DNA from: Agrococcus lahaulensis DSM 17612
GTDB taxonomy: Bacteria > Actinomycetota > Actinomycetes > Actinomycetales > Microbacteriaceae
DNA: 64,000 nt
Reading direction: 5' to 3'
NCBI RefSeq assembly: GCF_000425105.1
Contig: NZ_AULD01000005.1
Span: 124,001-188,000 of the forward strand
Each line of letters begins with the position of its first letter. The first letter of the stretch is position 1. Positions 43,148 to 51,798 of this stretch are shown in pieces. Under the pieces are notes generated by a model that was not told the DNA's origin, ran no database searches, and saw nothing but the letters and a program-made list of their open reading frames with translations. The position numbers were made by a program, and so were the translations under genes.

Positions 43148-45292
43148 CTACTCCGCGGCGGGCTCGGCGGTCGGTGCGGTCGTCAGCGTGTCGAGCAGGT
43201 CGTCGCCGGGGACCGCCGGGATCATCGGCGCCTCGATCTCGGCGCGGTCGAGCAGCTGCTGCGTGCGCTTGCGACGCGCGGGCGCGATGACCGTCACGAC
43301 CCGGCCCGCGTTGCCCGCGCGGCCGGTGCGGCCCGCGCGGTGCAGGTAGGTCTTGTACTCGTCCGGCGGGTCGGCCTGGACGACGAGCGCGACGTCGTCG
43401 ATGTGGATGCCGCGCGCGGCGACGTCGGTCGCGACGAGCACGTCGACCTTGCCGCGCTTGAGCTTCTCGAGCGAGCGGTTGCGCTTGGCCTGCGTCAGGT
43501 CGCCGTGCAGGCTCACCGCCGCGATGCCCGCGTCGCTGAACTGCTCGGCGAGCCGCTCGGCGTAGGCGCGCGTGCGGGTGAAGACGATGATGCGGCCCGG
43601 GTTCGCGACGATCTGCTCGAGCACCGCGTCCTTGTCGTAGCGGTCGACGACGAGCACCTGGTGGTCGATCGTCGAGGTCGACTGCTCCTCGCCGGCGACC
43701 TCGTGGACGGCAGGCTCGGGCAGGAACTCCCGCACGATCGTCTGCACCTCGGCGTCGAGCGTCGCCGAGAACAGCAGCTTCTGGCTGCCCGGGCGCGTCT
43801 GGCGGAGGATGCGCTGCACCGGCTCGAGGAAGCCGAGCTCGCACATGTGGTCGGCCTCGTCGACCACCGCGATCTCGACGGCACCGAGGTTGAGCTTGCG
43901 CTGCTCGACGAGGTCCTCGATGCGACCCGGCGTGCCGATCAGGATGTCGACGCCGCGGCGGAGCGACTCGACCTGGCTGTCCTGCTTCACGCCGCCGACG
44001 ATGACGGTCGTGAAGATGCCGACGGCGCGGCCGAGGCCCATGACGGTGTGGTTGATCTGCTGGGCGAGCTCACGCGTCGGCGCGAGGATGAGGGCGCGCG
44101 GCGGCCGGCCGAGCTCGCGGCGCTCGGGGCGGTTGCGCAGCAGCAGCTCGACGATCGGGGCGCCGAACGCGATGGTCTTGCCCGAGCCGGTCCGGCCGCG
44201 GCCGAGCACGTCGCGCCCTGCGATCACGTCGGGGATCGTCGCGGCCTGGATGGGGAAGGGCGACGGTGCGCCCATCGACTTCAGCGCTCCGGCGATGCCG
44301 GCGCCGAGGCCGAGGTCGGCGAACGAGACGCCCTCGACATCGGCTGCGCTCGTCGCGGTCGCGTCGAGCCGGTCGAGCACGACGTCCTCCTTCGGCGCGA
44401 AGGGCTTCGCGTCGGTCGAGGGGTAGTACGTGCTGTCGCGCCGCTGCGGGCGGTCGTCGAAGCTGCGGCGGGGGCGCTCCTCACGCTGAGGGCGGCGATC
44501 GCCAGCCCTGTCGTCGCGGTCGCGGAACCCGCGCTGCGGGCGCTCGTCGCGATCGAAGCGGCGCTCGCCGCGCGGGGCGCGGTCGTCGAAGCCGCGGCGC
44601 GGGCGGTCCTCGCGCTCGGGGCGACGGTCGCCGCCGCGCTCGTCGCGGTCGCGGAAGCCACGCTGCGGGCGCTCGTCGCGGTCGAAGCGGCGCTCGCCGC
44701 GCGGGGCGCGGTCGTCGAAGCCGCGGCGCGGACGATCGTCGCGCTCCGGACGGCGGTCGCCACCCCGCTCGTCGAAGCTGCGGCGGGGGCGGTCGTCGCG
44801 GTCGAAGCGGCGGTCGCCGCCGCGGTCGGCGAAGCGACGCTGCTGCGGGCGGTCGTCGCGGTCGAAGCGGCGGTCGTCGCGGTCGAAGCGGCGCTCGCCG
44901 CGGCGCTCGTCGCGCTCAGCTCCGAAGCGGGCCCGGCCCTGGTGCTCGTCGCGGGCGCGGTCGAACCCGCGCGGCCGCTCGCCGCGGTGCACTCGGTCGT
45001 CGCGCTGGTGGTCGCGCCCGCCCTGGGCGCCGCCGCGCGTGCGGAAGACGGGGCCGCGGCGGTCGTCGCGCTTGCGCTCCTCCGGCGGGATCCAGTTCGG
45101 CCGGCGGGACGCGCCCTGCGACCGCTGCTCGCGGTGCTCGCGGTCGTCGCTCGTCCAGCGGCGCTTGGGTCGGGCGTCGCCGTCCTGCGCCGGCCGGTGG
45201 CCGCGGTGACCCGGGCTGCGGGAGCCGGGGCGCGCGGAGGCGCGGTCGTCGGATCGGCGGGCGCCGTGAGGGCGCGAGGGATTCTGTGCCAT
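43148..45292 (-). CDS. DEAD-box RNA helicase with long repetitive RDR/RGF-rich N-terminus
   Basis: 714-residue helicase. Residues about 1-320 are disordered and rich in Arg, Asp, Gly and Phe, with repeats such as RRFDRDDRP and two 43-residue near-identical copies at about 179-221 and 222-264. The core follows: Q motif FADLGLGAGI, GRTGSGKT, PTRELAQQ, DEAD, SAT and HRAGRTGRAG, all intact. The basic tail usual in bacterial DEAD helicases is here at the N-terminus. ATG 45292 is preferred over the in-frame 45328. Confidence 0.92.
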   Translation of the reverse strand: MAQNPSRPHGARRSDDRASARPGSRSPGHRGHRPAQDGDARPKRRWTSDDREHREQRSQGASRRPNWIPPEERKRDDRRGPVFRTRGGAQGGRDHQRDDRVHRGERPRGFDRARDEHQGRARFGAERDERRGERRFDRDDRRFDRDDRPQQRRFADRGGDRRFDRDDRPRRSFDERGGDRRPERDDRPRRGFDDRAPRGERRFDRDERPQRGFRDRDERGGDRRPEREDRPRRGFDDRAPRGERRFDRDERPQRGFRDRDDRAGDRRPQREERPRRSFDDRPQRRDSTYYPSTDAKPFAPKEDVVLDRLDATATSAADVEGVSFADLGLGAGIAGALKSMGAPSPFPIQAATIPDVIAGRDVLGRGRTGSGKTIAFGAPIVELLLRNRPERRELGRPPRALILAPTRELAQQINHTVMGLGRAVGIFTTVIVGGVKQDSQVESLRRGVDILIGTPGRIEDLVEQRKLNLGAVEIAVVDEADHMCELGFLEPVQRILRQTRPGSQKLLFSATLDAEVQTIVREFLPEPAVHEVAGEEQSTSTIDHQVLVVDRYDKDAVLEQIVANPGRIIVFTRTRAYAERLAEQFSDAGIAAVSLHGDLTQAKRNRSLEKLKRGKVDVLVATDVAARGIHIDDVALVVQADPPDEYKTYLHRAGRTGRAGNAGRVVTVIAPARRKRTQQLLDRAEIEAPMIPAVPGDDLLDTLTTAPTAEPAAE
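44501..44758 (-). repeat. 129-base tandem coding repeat (two copies)
   Basis: Two near-identical 129-base copies within the helicase gene encode the 43-residue unit beginning DRRP(E)R and containing RRGFDDRAPRGERRFDRDE. Flanking partial copies extend the pattern. Recombination between copies could change the length of the tail. Confidence 0.8.
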
Positions 45293-45494
45293 TGCTCGTC
45301 TCTTCTGCGCACGAGCGATCGATCGCACTCGCGCGGGTCATGCCGCATTCATCGCGGGGATCTGGTCGACCGCGAGGGTGCTCGCGGGATCTCCGGCCGC
45401 GGTGACACTCCATGCGGCGCACACGCGCCTGTCCCGAGCCGACCGATCCACTCTACGGCACGGCGACGCGGAGCGACAGGGCAGGATCCGTCGC
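45293..45494 (-). other. Leader/intergenic region upstream of DEAD-box helicase
   Basis: 202 bases between the DUF2510 gene stop and the helicase start. A TAGAGT -10-like box lies on the minus strand at about 45452-45457, with only a poor -35. It would give a leader of about 150 bases. A 28-codon GTG-started frame ending at 45338 could be a leader peptide, but nothing else supports it. Confidence 0.35.
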
Positions 45495-46418
45495 TCAGCC
45501 CAGCTGGTCGTGGGCGCGCACGCCGCCCCGCATGACCGACGACGTCCACTGGCGGCCGTCGAACCAGCGCGCGTCGGCGCGCTGGAACGGATCGGCGTAC
45601 CAGTCGGGCGGCACCTGCTGCGGCGCGACGGGTGCGAGACCCACCGGCTGCGGCGCGCCGTCGTGCGGCGAGTGCCCGGCGGGCGCCGACATCGCCCGCT
45701 GCTGCGCCTGCCACGCCTCGTAGGCACGCACGTGCGCCTCGCGCTCGAGGCGATCGAAGTCCGCGGGCGTCGGGATGGGCGGCGGCTCCCGATCGGGCAG
45801 CTCGCGGCCGTAGACGTCGCGCTCGACCGGCGGGCGCTGGCCGAACGACGGGGACGGGCTCGCGGCGCGCTGCGCCGCCGCCGACTCGCGGCTCGCGACC
45901 GTCGGCTGCACGATCGCGCCCTGCTCCTGGCCGAAGTGGGTCGGCTGCGCCGGCACCGAGCCGGTCGAGCCGGGCGCGGGCCCCACGGGCGGCGACGCCG
46001 GCGCCGGAGAGTGGAGGGCGGCCTCGCCGCCTGGCACGGCCGGCGACGCGGCCGCACGCGGCGCGGTGCTCGTGAGCACGCGCCCGTCGCGGGCCGCGTA
46101 GTAGTGCATCGACGAGTCGGCGGGCCACTGCCCCTCGATGCGCAGCTGCGCGCGGCCTCCTGGCCGGGCGGGCGGCACGAAGGTCAAGCGCGTGCCCGTG
46201 CCCGCGGGAGCCCGCACGGTGATGCGTGCGCCCTCGATCACGCCGTCGGCGCGCGTGACGGAGATCGTCAGCGGGAGGTCTCCCGCCGGCACGTGCATCG
46301 TGATGTCGCCCCAGTCGAGCGGCGCGTGGAGTCCGCCGATGTCGAGCACGGGCGGGTGCAGGAAGTCGTCGATGCGGCCGTCCGCGATCGCGGAGTGCAC
46401 GATGAGGAAGCTGGGCAC
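45495..46418 (-). CDS. DUF2510 domain protein with N-terminal beta domain
   Basis: 307-residue protein. Residues about 1-115 form a beta-rich domain of unknown type (PSFLIVHSAIADGRIDDFLH), then about 140 Pro/Ala/Ser-rich residues. A C-terminal DUF2510 domain contains PPDWYADPFQRADARWFDGRQWT, the PGWYxDP-type motif common in actinobacterial membrane or secreted proteins. GTG 46418 has GGGAGGA upstream. No signal or membrane segment. Unknown function. Confidence 0.8.
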   Translation of the reverse strand: MPSFLIVHSAIADGRIDDFLHPPVLDIGGLHAPLDWGDITMHVPAGDLPLTISVTRADGVIEGARITVRAPAGTGTRLTFVPPARPGGRAQLRIEGQWPADSSMHYYAARDGRVLTSTAPRAAASPAVPGGEAALHSPAPASPPVGPAPGSTGSVPAQPTHFGQEQGAIVQPTVASRESAAAQRAASPSPSFGQRPPVERDVYGRELPDREPPPIPTPADFDRLEREAHVRAYEAWQAQQRAMSAPAGHSPHDGAPQPVGLAPVAPQQVPPDWYADPFQRADARWFDGRQWTSSVMRGGVRAHDQLG

Positions 46419-46515
46419 GGCATCCTCCCTCGTCCCGTCACGACTGCGGCCCGCGACCTGCTGCGAGCCGCACTCATCTTGCCAGCGCGACCCCGCGCAT
46501 CCGCTGTGAGCGCGA

Positions 46516-49500
46516 TCAGCGCCTGCTGGCCGCCGCGAGCTCACCGCGCCGCTCGGCGCGCGTGCCGCTGCCGACCCGCACCCGGCGGCGCTCGATCGCG
46601 CCCTCGACGACGAGGTAGAGCACCGGCAGCACGATGAGGGTCAGGAGCGTCGACGAGATGAGCCCACCGATCACCACGATCGCGAGCGGCTGCGAGATGA
46701 AGCCGCCCTCGCCCGTGAGGCCCGCCGCCATCGGCACGAGCGCGAAGATCGTCGCGGCGGCGGTCATGAGGATCGGCCGGAGCCTGCGCTCCGCGCCCTC
46801 GACGATCGCCTCGCGCACCGGCCGGCCGCGGTCGCGGTACTGGTTGACGAGGTCGATGAGCACGATCGCGTTCGTCACGACGATGCCGACGAGCATGAGC
46901 ACGCCGACCATCGAGGCGACGCCGAGCGGCACGCCGGTGATGAGCTGCATCGCGATCGCGCCGCTCGCGGCGAACGGCACCGAGACGAGCAGCAGGAACG
47001 GCTGCAGCAGGCTCTTGAAGGTCGCGACCATGATGACGTAGACGAGCAGCACCGCGACTAGCGCCGCGATCCCGAGCTGGGTGAACGCATCCGTGATCTG
47101 CGTCGCGACACCGCCGACCGCGGCGCTCGCGCCGTCGGCGAGCTCGAGCTCGGCGAGCGCGTCGGCCACGCCGGTCGACACCCCGCCGACGTCGGCCGCG
47201 TTCGGCGTCACGGTGACGGTCGCGGTGCGCGCGCCGTCGCTCGTCGAGATCGACACCGGCCCCTCGATCTCGGTCACCTCCGCGACGTCGGCGAGCGGCA
47301 GCGTGCCGTTCGGGGTCGGCAGCTGCAGCTCGCGGAGCTCCTCGAGGGTCGCCGCCGGCGCGATGGCGTCCATCCAGATGCGCACGAGGGAGCCCTCGAG
47401 CTGGATGTCGCCGATCGGCGTCGGCTGCATGGCCTGCGCGACGAGTCCCGAGACGGCCGCCTCGCTCAGCCCGAGGCTCGCGGCGAGCTCGCGGTCGACC
47501 GCGACCTGCACGAGCGGCTGGGCGCCCTCGAGCGAGTCGGTCACCTGCGAGACGCCGTCGAGGCCCGAGACGGCGTCGACGACGGATGCGGTGGCGGGCT
47601 CGAGCACGTCGGTCGTGGGCGCCTGCACCTCGATCTCGATGTCGCCGCCCGCGAAGCCGCCGGACGAGCCGACCGTGACCTCGCCCTCGGCGTCGTCGCC
47701 GAGCTCGAGGATCTGCTCGCGGAGCGCCTCCATGTCGGTGCCGTCGGCGGCGATGACGCCGTAGCTGACCGCGCCGCCGCCCGCGCCGCCGCCCGTGAAG
47801 CCCGCGAACTGGTTCGCGGTGCTCGAGACGGTCGCCGAGACGGTCTCGACGCCCTCGAGCCCCTGCAGCTCGTCAGAGAGCGTCTCGGCGGCCGCGAGCT
47901 GCGCGTCGAGCGACGCCCCGGGCTCGAGCTGCTGCGTGACGTTGACGGTCGTCTGGCCGTCGTCGCCGAGGAAGTTCGTGGCGAGCAGCGGCAGCGCGGC
48001 GACGCTCGCAGCGAGCACCGCGACGGCGCCGCCGAGCACGAGCCACGGGCGCCGGAGCGTCGCGAGCAGGATGGGGCGGTACCCGCGCCGCAGCCGGTCG
48101 GGGCGCTCGGCCACGGGCTGCGGCTCGGGCGCCGCCTCGGCGGCGACGGGGGCGGATGCGCTGCGCCGGCCGAGGAGGGAGCGTCGCGTCGGGCGGGCGG
48201 TCGCCTCGCTCGCGGCGGCGGCGCGCGCCGCGGCCTCCTCTCTCTCTACGACCTCCTTCGGCCGCTTGAGCAGCCAGTACGCGAGCACGGGCACGATCGT
48301 GAGGGCGATCACGAGCGAGGAGACGAGCGCGATCGTCACCGTGAGGGCGAAGGGCCGGAAGAGCTCGCCGGTGATGTCGCTCACGAAGGCGAGCGGCAGG
48401 AACACGATGACAGTGGTGAGCGTGGACGCCGTGATCGCGCCCGCGACCTCGCGCACCGCATCCAGGATCGCCTTCGAGCGCGAGGGCTCGAAGCCCATGT
48501 GGCGCTTGATGTTCTCGATCACGACGATCGAGTCGTCGACGACGCGGCCGATCGAGAGGGTGAGCGCGCCGAGCGTCAGCACGTTGAGGGAGTAGCCGGC
48601 GCCCCACATGCCGATGAAGGTCATGAGCACAGAGATGGGGATCGACACCGCCGTGACGATGGTCGACCGCACCGACCAGAGGAAGACGAGGATGACGAGC
48701 ACGGCGAAGGCGAGGCCGAGCATGCCCTCGACCGCGAGCGCCTCGATCGACTGCTCGATGTAGGGCGCCTGGTCGAGCACGGTCGTGAAGGTGACGCCCT
48801 CGCCGAGCTCGTCCTGCAGCGTCGGGAGCAGCGCCTGCACCGCGTGGGAGACGTCGACGGTGTTGGCGGCCTGCGTCTTCGTGATCGAGAGGATGATCGC
48901 CGGCTCGCCGTCGACGATCGCGACCGACGAGACGGGATCGGTGCCGAGCGCGACGTCGGCGACGTCGCCGATCGCGATGTCGCCCGTGAGCGGCAGCCCC
49001 GCGACGTCGTCGACCGAGCCGAGCCGCTCGCCGATCTGCACGCTGAGCGTCTGCTCGCCGTCGTCGACGGTGCCGCCGGGCAGCAGCTGCCCGTGCTCGT
49101 CGATCGCGTCGGAGACGTCGACGCGGCTGAGGCCTGCCGCCGCGAGTGCCGCATCGTCGGGTGCGATCGTGATGCGCTGCCCGGGGGCGCCCTGCAGCTG
49201 CACCGCGCGCACGCCGTCGGTGCGCTCGAGCTGCGGGACCGCGATCGTCTCGATGCGGTCGACGAGCGCGGACTGCTCCCCAGGTCCGGAGACGGCGACG
49301 CGCAGCACGGGGAAGTCGGCGATCGAGCCGGTGAGCACGGTGGGCTCGGCGGTGTCGGGCAGCTGGCCCAGGATGCGGTTGACGGCCTGCTGCACGCGCT
49401 GCTCGGCCGTAGGGATGTTCGTGCCGTAGGTGAACTCGGCGAAGACGACGCTCAGCGACGTCGAGGAGGTGCCGCTCGTGCCCTCGAGCCCCGGCACCGA

Positions 49501-49719
49501 CTGGATCGCCTGCTCGATCGGCCCCGTGACGTCCTCGCTCATGATCTCGGGGCTCGCGCCCGTGACCGTGGTCGAGACGACCACCGCGGGCAGCTCGAGC
49601 TCGGGCGTCAGCTCCGTCTTGAGGTTCGCCAGCGCGACGCCGCCGAAGATGGCGATGCAGATGGTCGCGAGCGCGACGAGCGCCCTGTTCTTGAGGCTGG
49701 CGAGCGAGAGCAGATGCAC
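46516..49719 (-). CDS. RND family efflux permease
   Basis: 1067-residue resistance-nodulation-division transporter of about 12 membrane helices with two large extracellular domains. TM1 is followed by SEDVTGPIEQAIQSVPGLEG. TM4 has the proton-relay GRVVDDSIVVIENI, and TM10-12 carry the repeat of the fold (VGIVVTNAIVLIDLV). A central cytoplasmic loop of about 70 residues is charged and Ala-rich. No membrane-fusion protein or outer channel is adjacent, as expected for a monoderm. Substrate unknown. Confidence 0.92.
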   Translation of the reverse strand: MHLLSLASLKNRALVALATICIAIFGGVALANLKTELTPELELPAVVVSTTVTGASPEIMSEDVTGPIEQAIQSVPGLEGTSGTSSTSLSVVFAEFTYGTNIPTAEQRVQQAVNRILGQLPDTAEPTVLTGSIADFPVLRVAVSGPGEQSALVDRIETIAVPQLERTDGVRAVQLQGAPGQRITIAPDDAALAAAGLSRVDVSDAIDEHGQLLPGGTVDDGEQTLSVQIGERLGSVDDVAGLPLTGDIAIGDVADVALGTDPVSSVAIVDGEPAIILSITKTQAANTVDVSHAVQALLPTLQDELGEGVTFTTVLDQAPYIEQSIEALAVEGMLGLAFAVLVILVFLWSVRSTIVTAVSIPISVLMTFIGMWGAGYSLNVLTLGALTLSIGRVVDDSIVVIENIKRHMGFEPSRSKAILDAVREVAGAITASTLTTVIVFLPLAFVSDITGELFRPFALTVTIALVSSLVIALTIVPVLAYWLLKRPKEVVEREEAAARAAAASEATARPTRRSLLGRRSASAPVAAEAAPEPQPVAERPDRLRRGYRPILLATLRRPWLVLGGAVAVLAASVAALPLLATNFLGDDGQTTVNVTQQLEPGASLDAQLAAAETLSDELQGLEGVETVSATVSSTANQFAGFTGGGAGGGAVSYGVIAADGTDMEALREQILELGDDAEGEVTVGSSGGFAGGDIEIEVQAPTTDVLEPATASVVDAVSGLDGVSQVTDSLEGAQPLVQVAVDRELAASLGLSEAAVSGLVAQAMQPTPIGDIQLEGSLVRIWMDAIAPAATLEELRELQLPTPNGTLPLADVAEVTEIEGPVSISTSDGARTATVTVTPNAADVGGVSTGVADALAELELADGASAAVGGVATQITDAFTQLGIAALVAVLLVYVIMVATFKSLLQPFLLLVSVPFAASGAIAMQLITGVPLGVASMVGVLMLVGIVVTNAIVLIDLVNQYRDRGRPVREAIVEGAERRLRPILMTAAATIFALVPMAAGLTGEGGFISQPLAIVVIGGLISSTLLTLIVLPVLYLVVEGAIERRRVRVGSGTRAERRGELAAASRR

Positions 49720-49796
49720 CCGTCGATCCTGTCACCCCCGAACTGCGGGGAGGGCCGCTCCCGCTATGGATCGGCCCGCCCCTCGCACGGGCGGCG

Positions 49797-50540
49797 CTAT
49801 GCCTTCCGGCGCTCGACGAACGCGCGCATCGCGTCGCGCACGTAGGCGGCGCCCTCGGCCCCGCCGTAGTTCGCGGCGAACCGCTCGTCGGCGACGTACA
49901 TGTCGCCGAGCCCCGCGAACGCCTCGAGCGGCGGCGACGCGGTCTGCCAGCCGGCGCCGACCCAGGCGTAGTGGCGCTGCACGAGCGCCTGCACCTCGTC
50001 GGCGTCGACCGGCGTGCCGGCCGCTCGCGCCGCGGCGTAGCCCGCAGCGATGTCGACGTGCTCCTGGCCGAAGCGGCGCTTGTCGTCCTCCGACATGCCG
50101 CGCCACCAGGCCTGGGAGTCGTCCCACGCCTTCCGGCCCCACCGCTCGGTGACCTCCTGCTCGAACTGGCCCTGGTCGAACCCGTCGAGTGCTTCCTCCG
50201 CCGTCATGGCGGCTCCTCCCTCTCGTGCCCGCAGCGTCTGCTCGACGGCGCGGATCTGCCTGCGGATGCGGTCGGCCTCGGCAGCGAGGTCGGCGAGGTG
50301 GGCGCGCAGCGCCTCCTCGTCGGAGGCTCGCTGCAGGCTCTCGGCGATCGCCGGGATGCCGACGCCCAGCCCGCGCAGCAGCAGGATGCGCTGCAGCCGC
50401 GCGAGCGACGCCTCGTCGTACCAGCGCATCCCGCTCGCGTCGGTGCGGGCGGGAGCGAGGATGCCGACGGCGTCGTAGTGCCGCAGGGTGCGGCTCGAGA
50501 CGCCGGCGAGCTTCGCGATGCGCTGGATCGACCACTCCAT
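49797..50540 (-). CDS. MerR family regulator with TipAS-like drug-binding domain
   Basis: 247-residue one-component regulator. The MerR helix-turn-helix is at residues about 3-70 (IQRIAKLAGVSSRTLRHYDAVGIL), followed by a dimerisation coiled coil and a TipAS domain (about 120-245) with FDQGQFEQEVTERWG and HYAWVGAGWQ. TipA-type proteins bind thiopeptides and other hydrophobic compounds. ATG 50540. An inverted repeat at 50556-50580 lies just upstream. Confidence 0.9.
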   Translation of the reverse strand: MEWSIQRIAKLAGVSSRTLRHYDAVGILAPARTDASGMRWYDEASLARLQRILLLRGLGVGIPAIAESLQRASDEEALRAHLADLAAEADRIRRQIRAVEQTLRAREGGAAMTAEEALDGFDQGQFEQEVTERWGRKAWDDSQAWWRGMSEDDKRRFGQEHVDIAAGYAAARAAGTPVDADEVQALVQRHYAWVGAGWQTASPPLEAFAGLGDMYVADERFAANYGGAEGAAYVRDAMRAFVERRKA

Positions 50541-50555
50541 GCCGACGACGCTACG

Positions 50556-50580
50556 GGTTGACGCTGCGTCAACGTCAACC
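50556..50580. promoter_or_regulatory. Inverted-repeat operator upstream of MerR/TipA gene
   Basis: GTTGACGC-T-GCGTCAAC at 50557-50573 is a perfect 8-base palindrome, extended by CGTCAACC to 50580 (partner GGTTGACG at 50556-50563). MerR proteins bind dyads of this kind within a long-spacer promoter. It lies between the divergent regulator and crcB genes and could control either. Confidence 0.65.
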
Positions 50581-50614
50581 CCGGCTTCACCGCGCGGCGG
50601 TCTAGCGTTGCGGC

Positions 50615-51010
50615 ATGCGCCTGCTGCCGTCGATCGCCGCGGTCGCCCTGGGCGGCGCCCTCGGCACGGCCGCCCGCGCCCTGCTCGAGGCGGCTGTGCC
50701 TGGCGGCTGGGCGCTGCTGCTCGTCAACGCGCTCGGCAGCCTGCTGCTCGGCATCGCCACCGCCGCGCTCGCGAGCGCGCCGGACTGGCTGCGGCACGGC
50801 ATCGGCGCCGGCGTGCTCGGTGGCTTCACGACCTTCAGCGCCGTCGCGGTCGCGAGCGTGTCGGCGACCGCCGCGGCCCACGGCTTCTCGACGATCGTGC
50901 CGTCGCTGCCGGGCATCGCCATCGCGATCGGCATGCTGCTCGCAGGCCTCGCCTCGGCGTGGGCCGGGCTCGCGATCGGCCGCCGGCTCGTGCGAGAGCG
51001 GGCCGCATGA
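50615..51010 (+). CDS. crcB: Fluoride channel subunit CrcB (Fluc), first copy
   Basis: 131-residue four-helix fluoride channel of the CrcB/Fluc family. N-terminal GGALGTAARAL, VNALGSLLLGI and the pore-lining GVLGGFTTFSAVAV are typical. ATG 50615. Its stop overlaps the start of the second crcB gene (ATGA), so the two make a heterodimer. No fluoride riboswitch fits in the short leader. Confidence 0.92.
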   Translation: MRLLPSIAAVALGGALGTAARALLEAAVPGGWALLLVNALGSLLLGIATAALASAPDWLRHGIGAGVLGGFTTFSAVAVASVSATAAAHGFSTIVPSLPGIAIAIGMLLAGLASAWAGLAIGRRLVRERAA

Positions 51011-51381
51011 GCCCCCTCGAGCTGCTCGGCATCGCCGCGGCGGGCGGGATCGGCGCGGTGGTGCGCTTCCTCGCCGGCGCGCTGCCGCGCCGGCGCCCCG
51101 TGCGGTCGACGATCGTCGTCAACCTCGTCGCGAGCCTGCTCGCCGGCGCGCTCACCGGTCTCCTCGTGCTCGACGACGCGTGGCGCGCCATCCTCGTCAC
51201 CGGCTTCTGCGGCGGGCTCTCGACGTACTCGGCGTTCGCGCTGCAGGCGGTCGAGCAGCTCGAGCGCCGCCGCCGCGGCGCTGCCGCACTGACGATCGCG
51301 GTGACCGTCGTGGGCGGCGCGATCGCCGCATCCGCGGGCCTGCTCGCGGGTGCGCTGCTCGTCCCGTCGCCCGCGACGTGA
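51007..51381 (+). CDS. crcB: Fluoride channel subunit CrcB (Fluc), second copy
   Basis: 124-residue CrcB protein with GGIGAVVRFLAGALP, VNLVASLLAGA and GFCGGLSTYSAFALQ. It differs from the first copy, as in heterodimeric Fluc pairs of Gram-positive bacteria. Translationally coupled. Confidence 0.92.
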   Translation: MSPLELLGIAAAGGIGAVVRFLAGALPRRRPVRSTIVVNLVASLLAGALTGLLVLDDAWRAILVTGFCGGLSTYSAFALQAVEQLERRRRGAAALTIAVTVVGGAIAASAGLLAGALLVPSPAT

Positions 51382-51432
51382 GCCGGGGCACCCTATCCCC
51401 ACCCGCATCCGCCCACACGGCGACAAGCGGGC

Positions 51433-51466
51433 GCGATGCTACGATGGAGGTTGGACTTAGCATCGC
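51433..51466 (+). promoter_or_regulatory. Inverted repeat in leader of DUF3073 gene
   Basis: GCGATGCTA at 51433-51441 and TAGCATCGC at 51458-51466 are perfect 9-base arms with a 16-base loop containing GGAGG. It lies 57 bases before the DUF3073 ATG and could be an operator or a leader RNA hairpin. Confidence 0.5.
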
Positions 51467-51522
51467 AGTTCTCACATCGTTCGTCGGCTCTCGGCCGGCG
51501 CCGTCCGCAAGGGGGGTCCAGC

Positions 51523-51735
51523 ATGGGTCGTGGTCGTCAGAAGGCCAAGCACACGAAGCTGGCACGTGAGCTGAAGTCATTCAGCCCGAACATCAACTAC
51601 TCCGTGCTCCAGCAGGAGCTGGGGGGCGCCCCCGCCGACGACGAGCTCGTCGACAAGTGGGCCGACTACGCCGACTACTCGCCCGAGACCGACGACGACT
51701 ACGCCGACGGGCGTCAGCAGGGGCGCAGCGCCTGA
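51523..51735 (+). CDS. DUF3073 family protein
   Basis: 70-residue actinobacterial protein. MGRGRQKAKHTKLARELKSFSP and the acidic C-terminus (VDKWADYADYSPETDDDYAD) are the signature. No function is known for the family. ATG 51523 has AAGGGGGG upstream. The leader holds a perfect inverted repeat (51433-51466). Confidence 0.9.
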   Translation: MGRGRQKAKHTKLARELKSFSPNINYSVLQQELGGAPADDELVDKWADYADYSPETDDDYADGRQQGRSA

Positions 51736-51798
51736 CGCGGTCACCAGCATCCCAGCCGCGCCCGCGGCTCTGGAGTCCATGACGCGAAGGAGCCGATT

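Noticed and set aside
45338-45424. 28-codon leader peptide before the DEAD-box helicase
   Set aside because: GTG start without a ribosome site and no regulatory codon run; kept only as a remark in the region entry.
50581-50614. Fluoride riboswitch before crcB
   Set aside because: The gap to the operator is only 34 bases, too short for the pseudoknotted aptamer.
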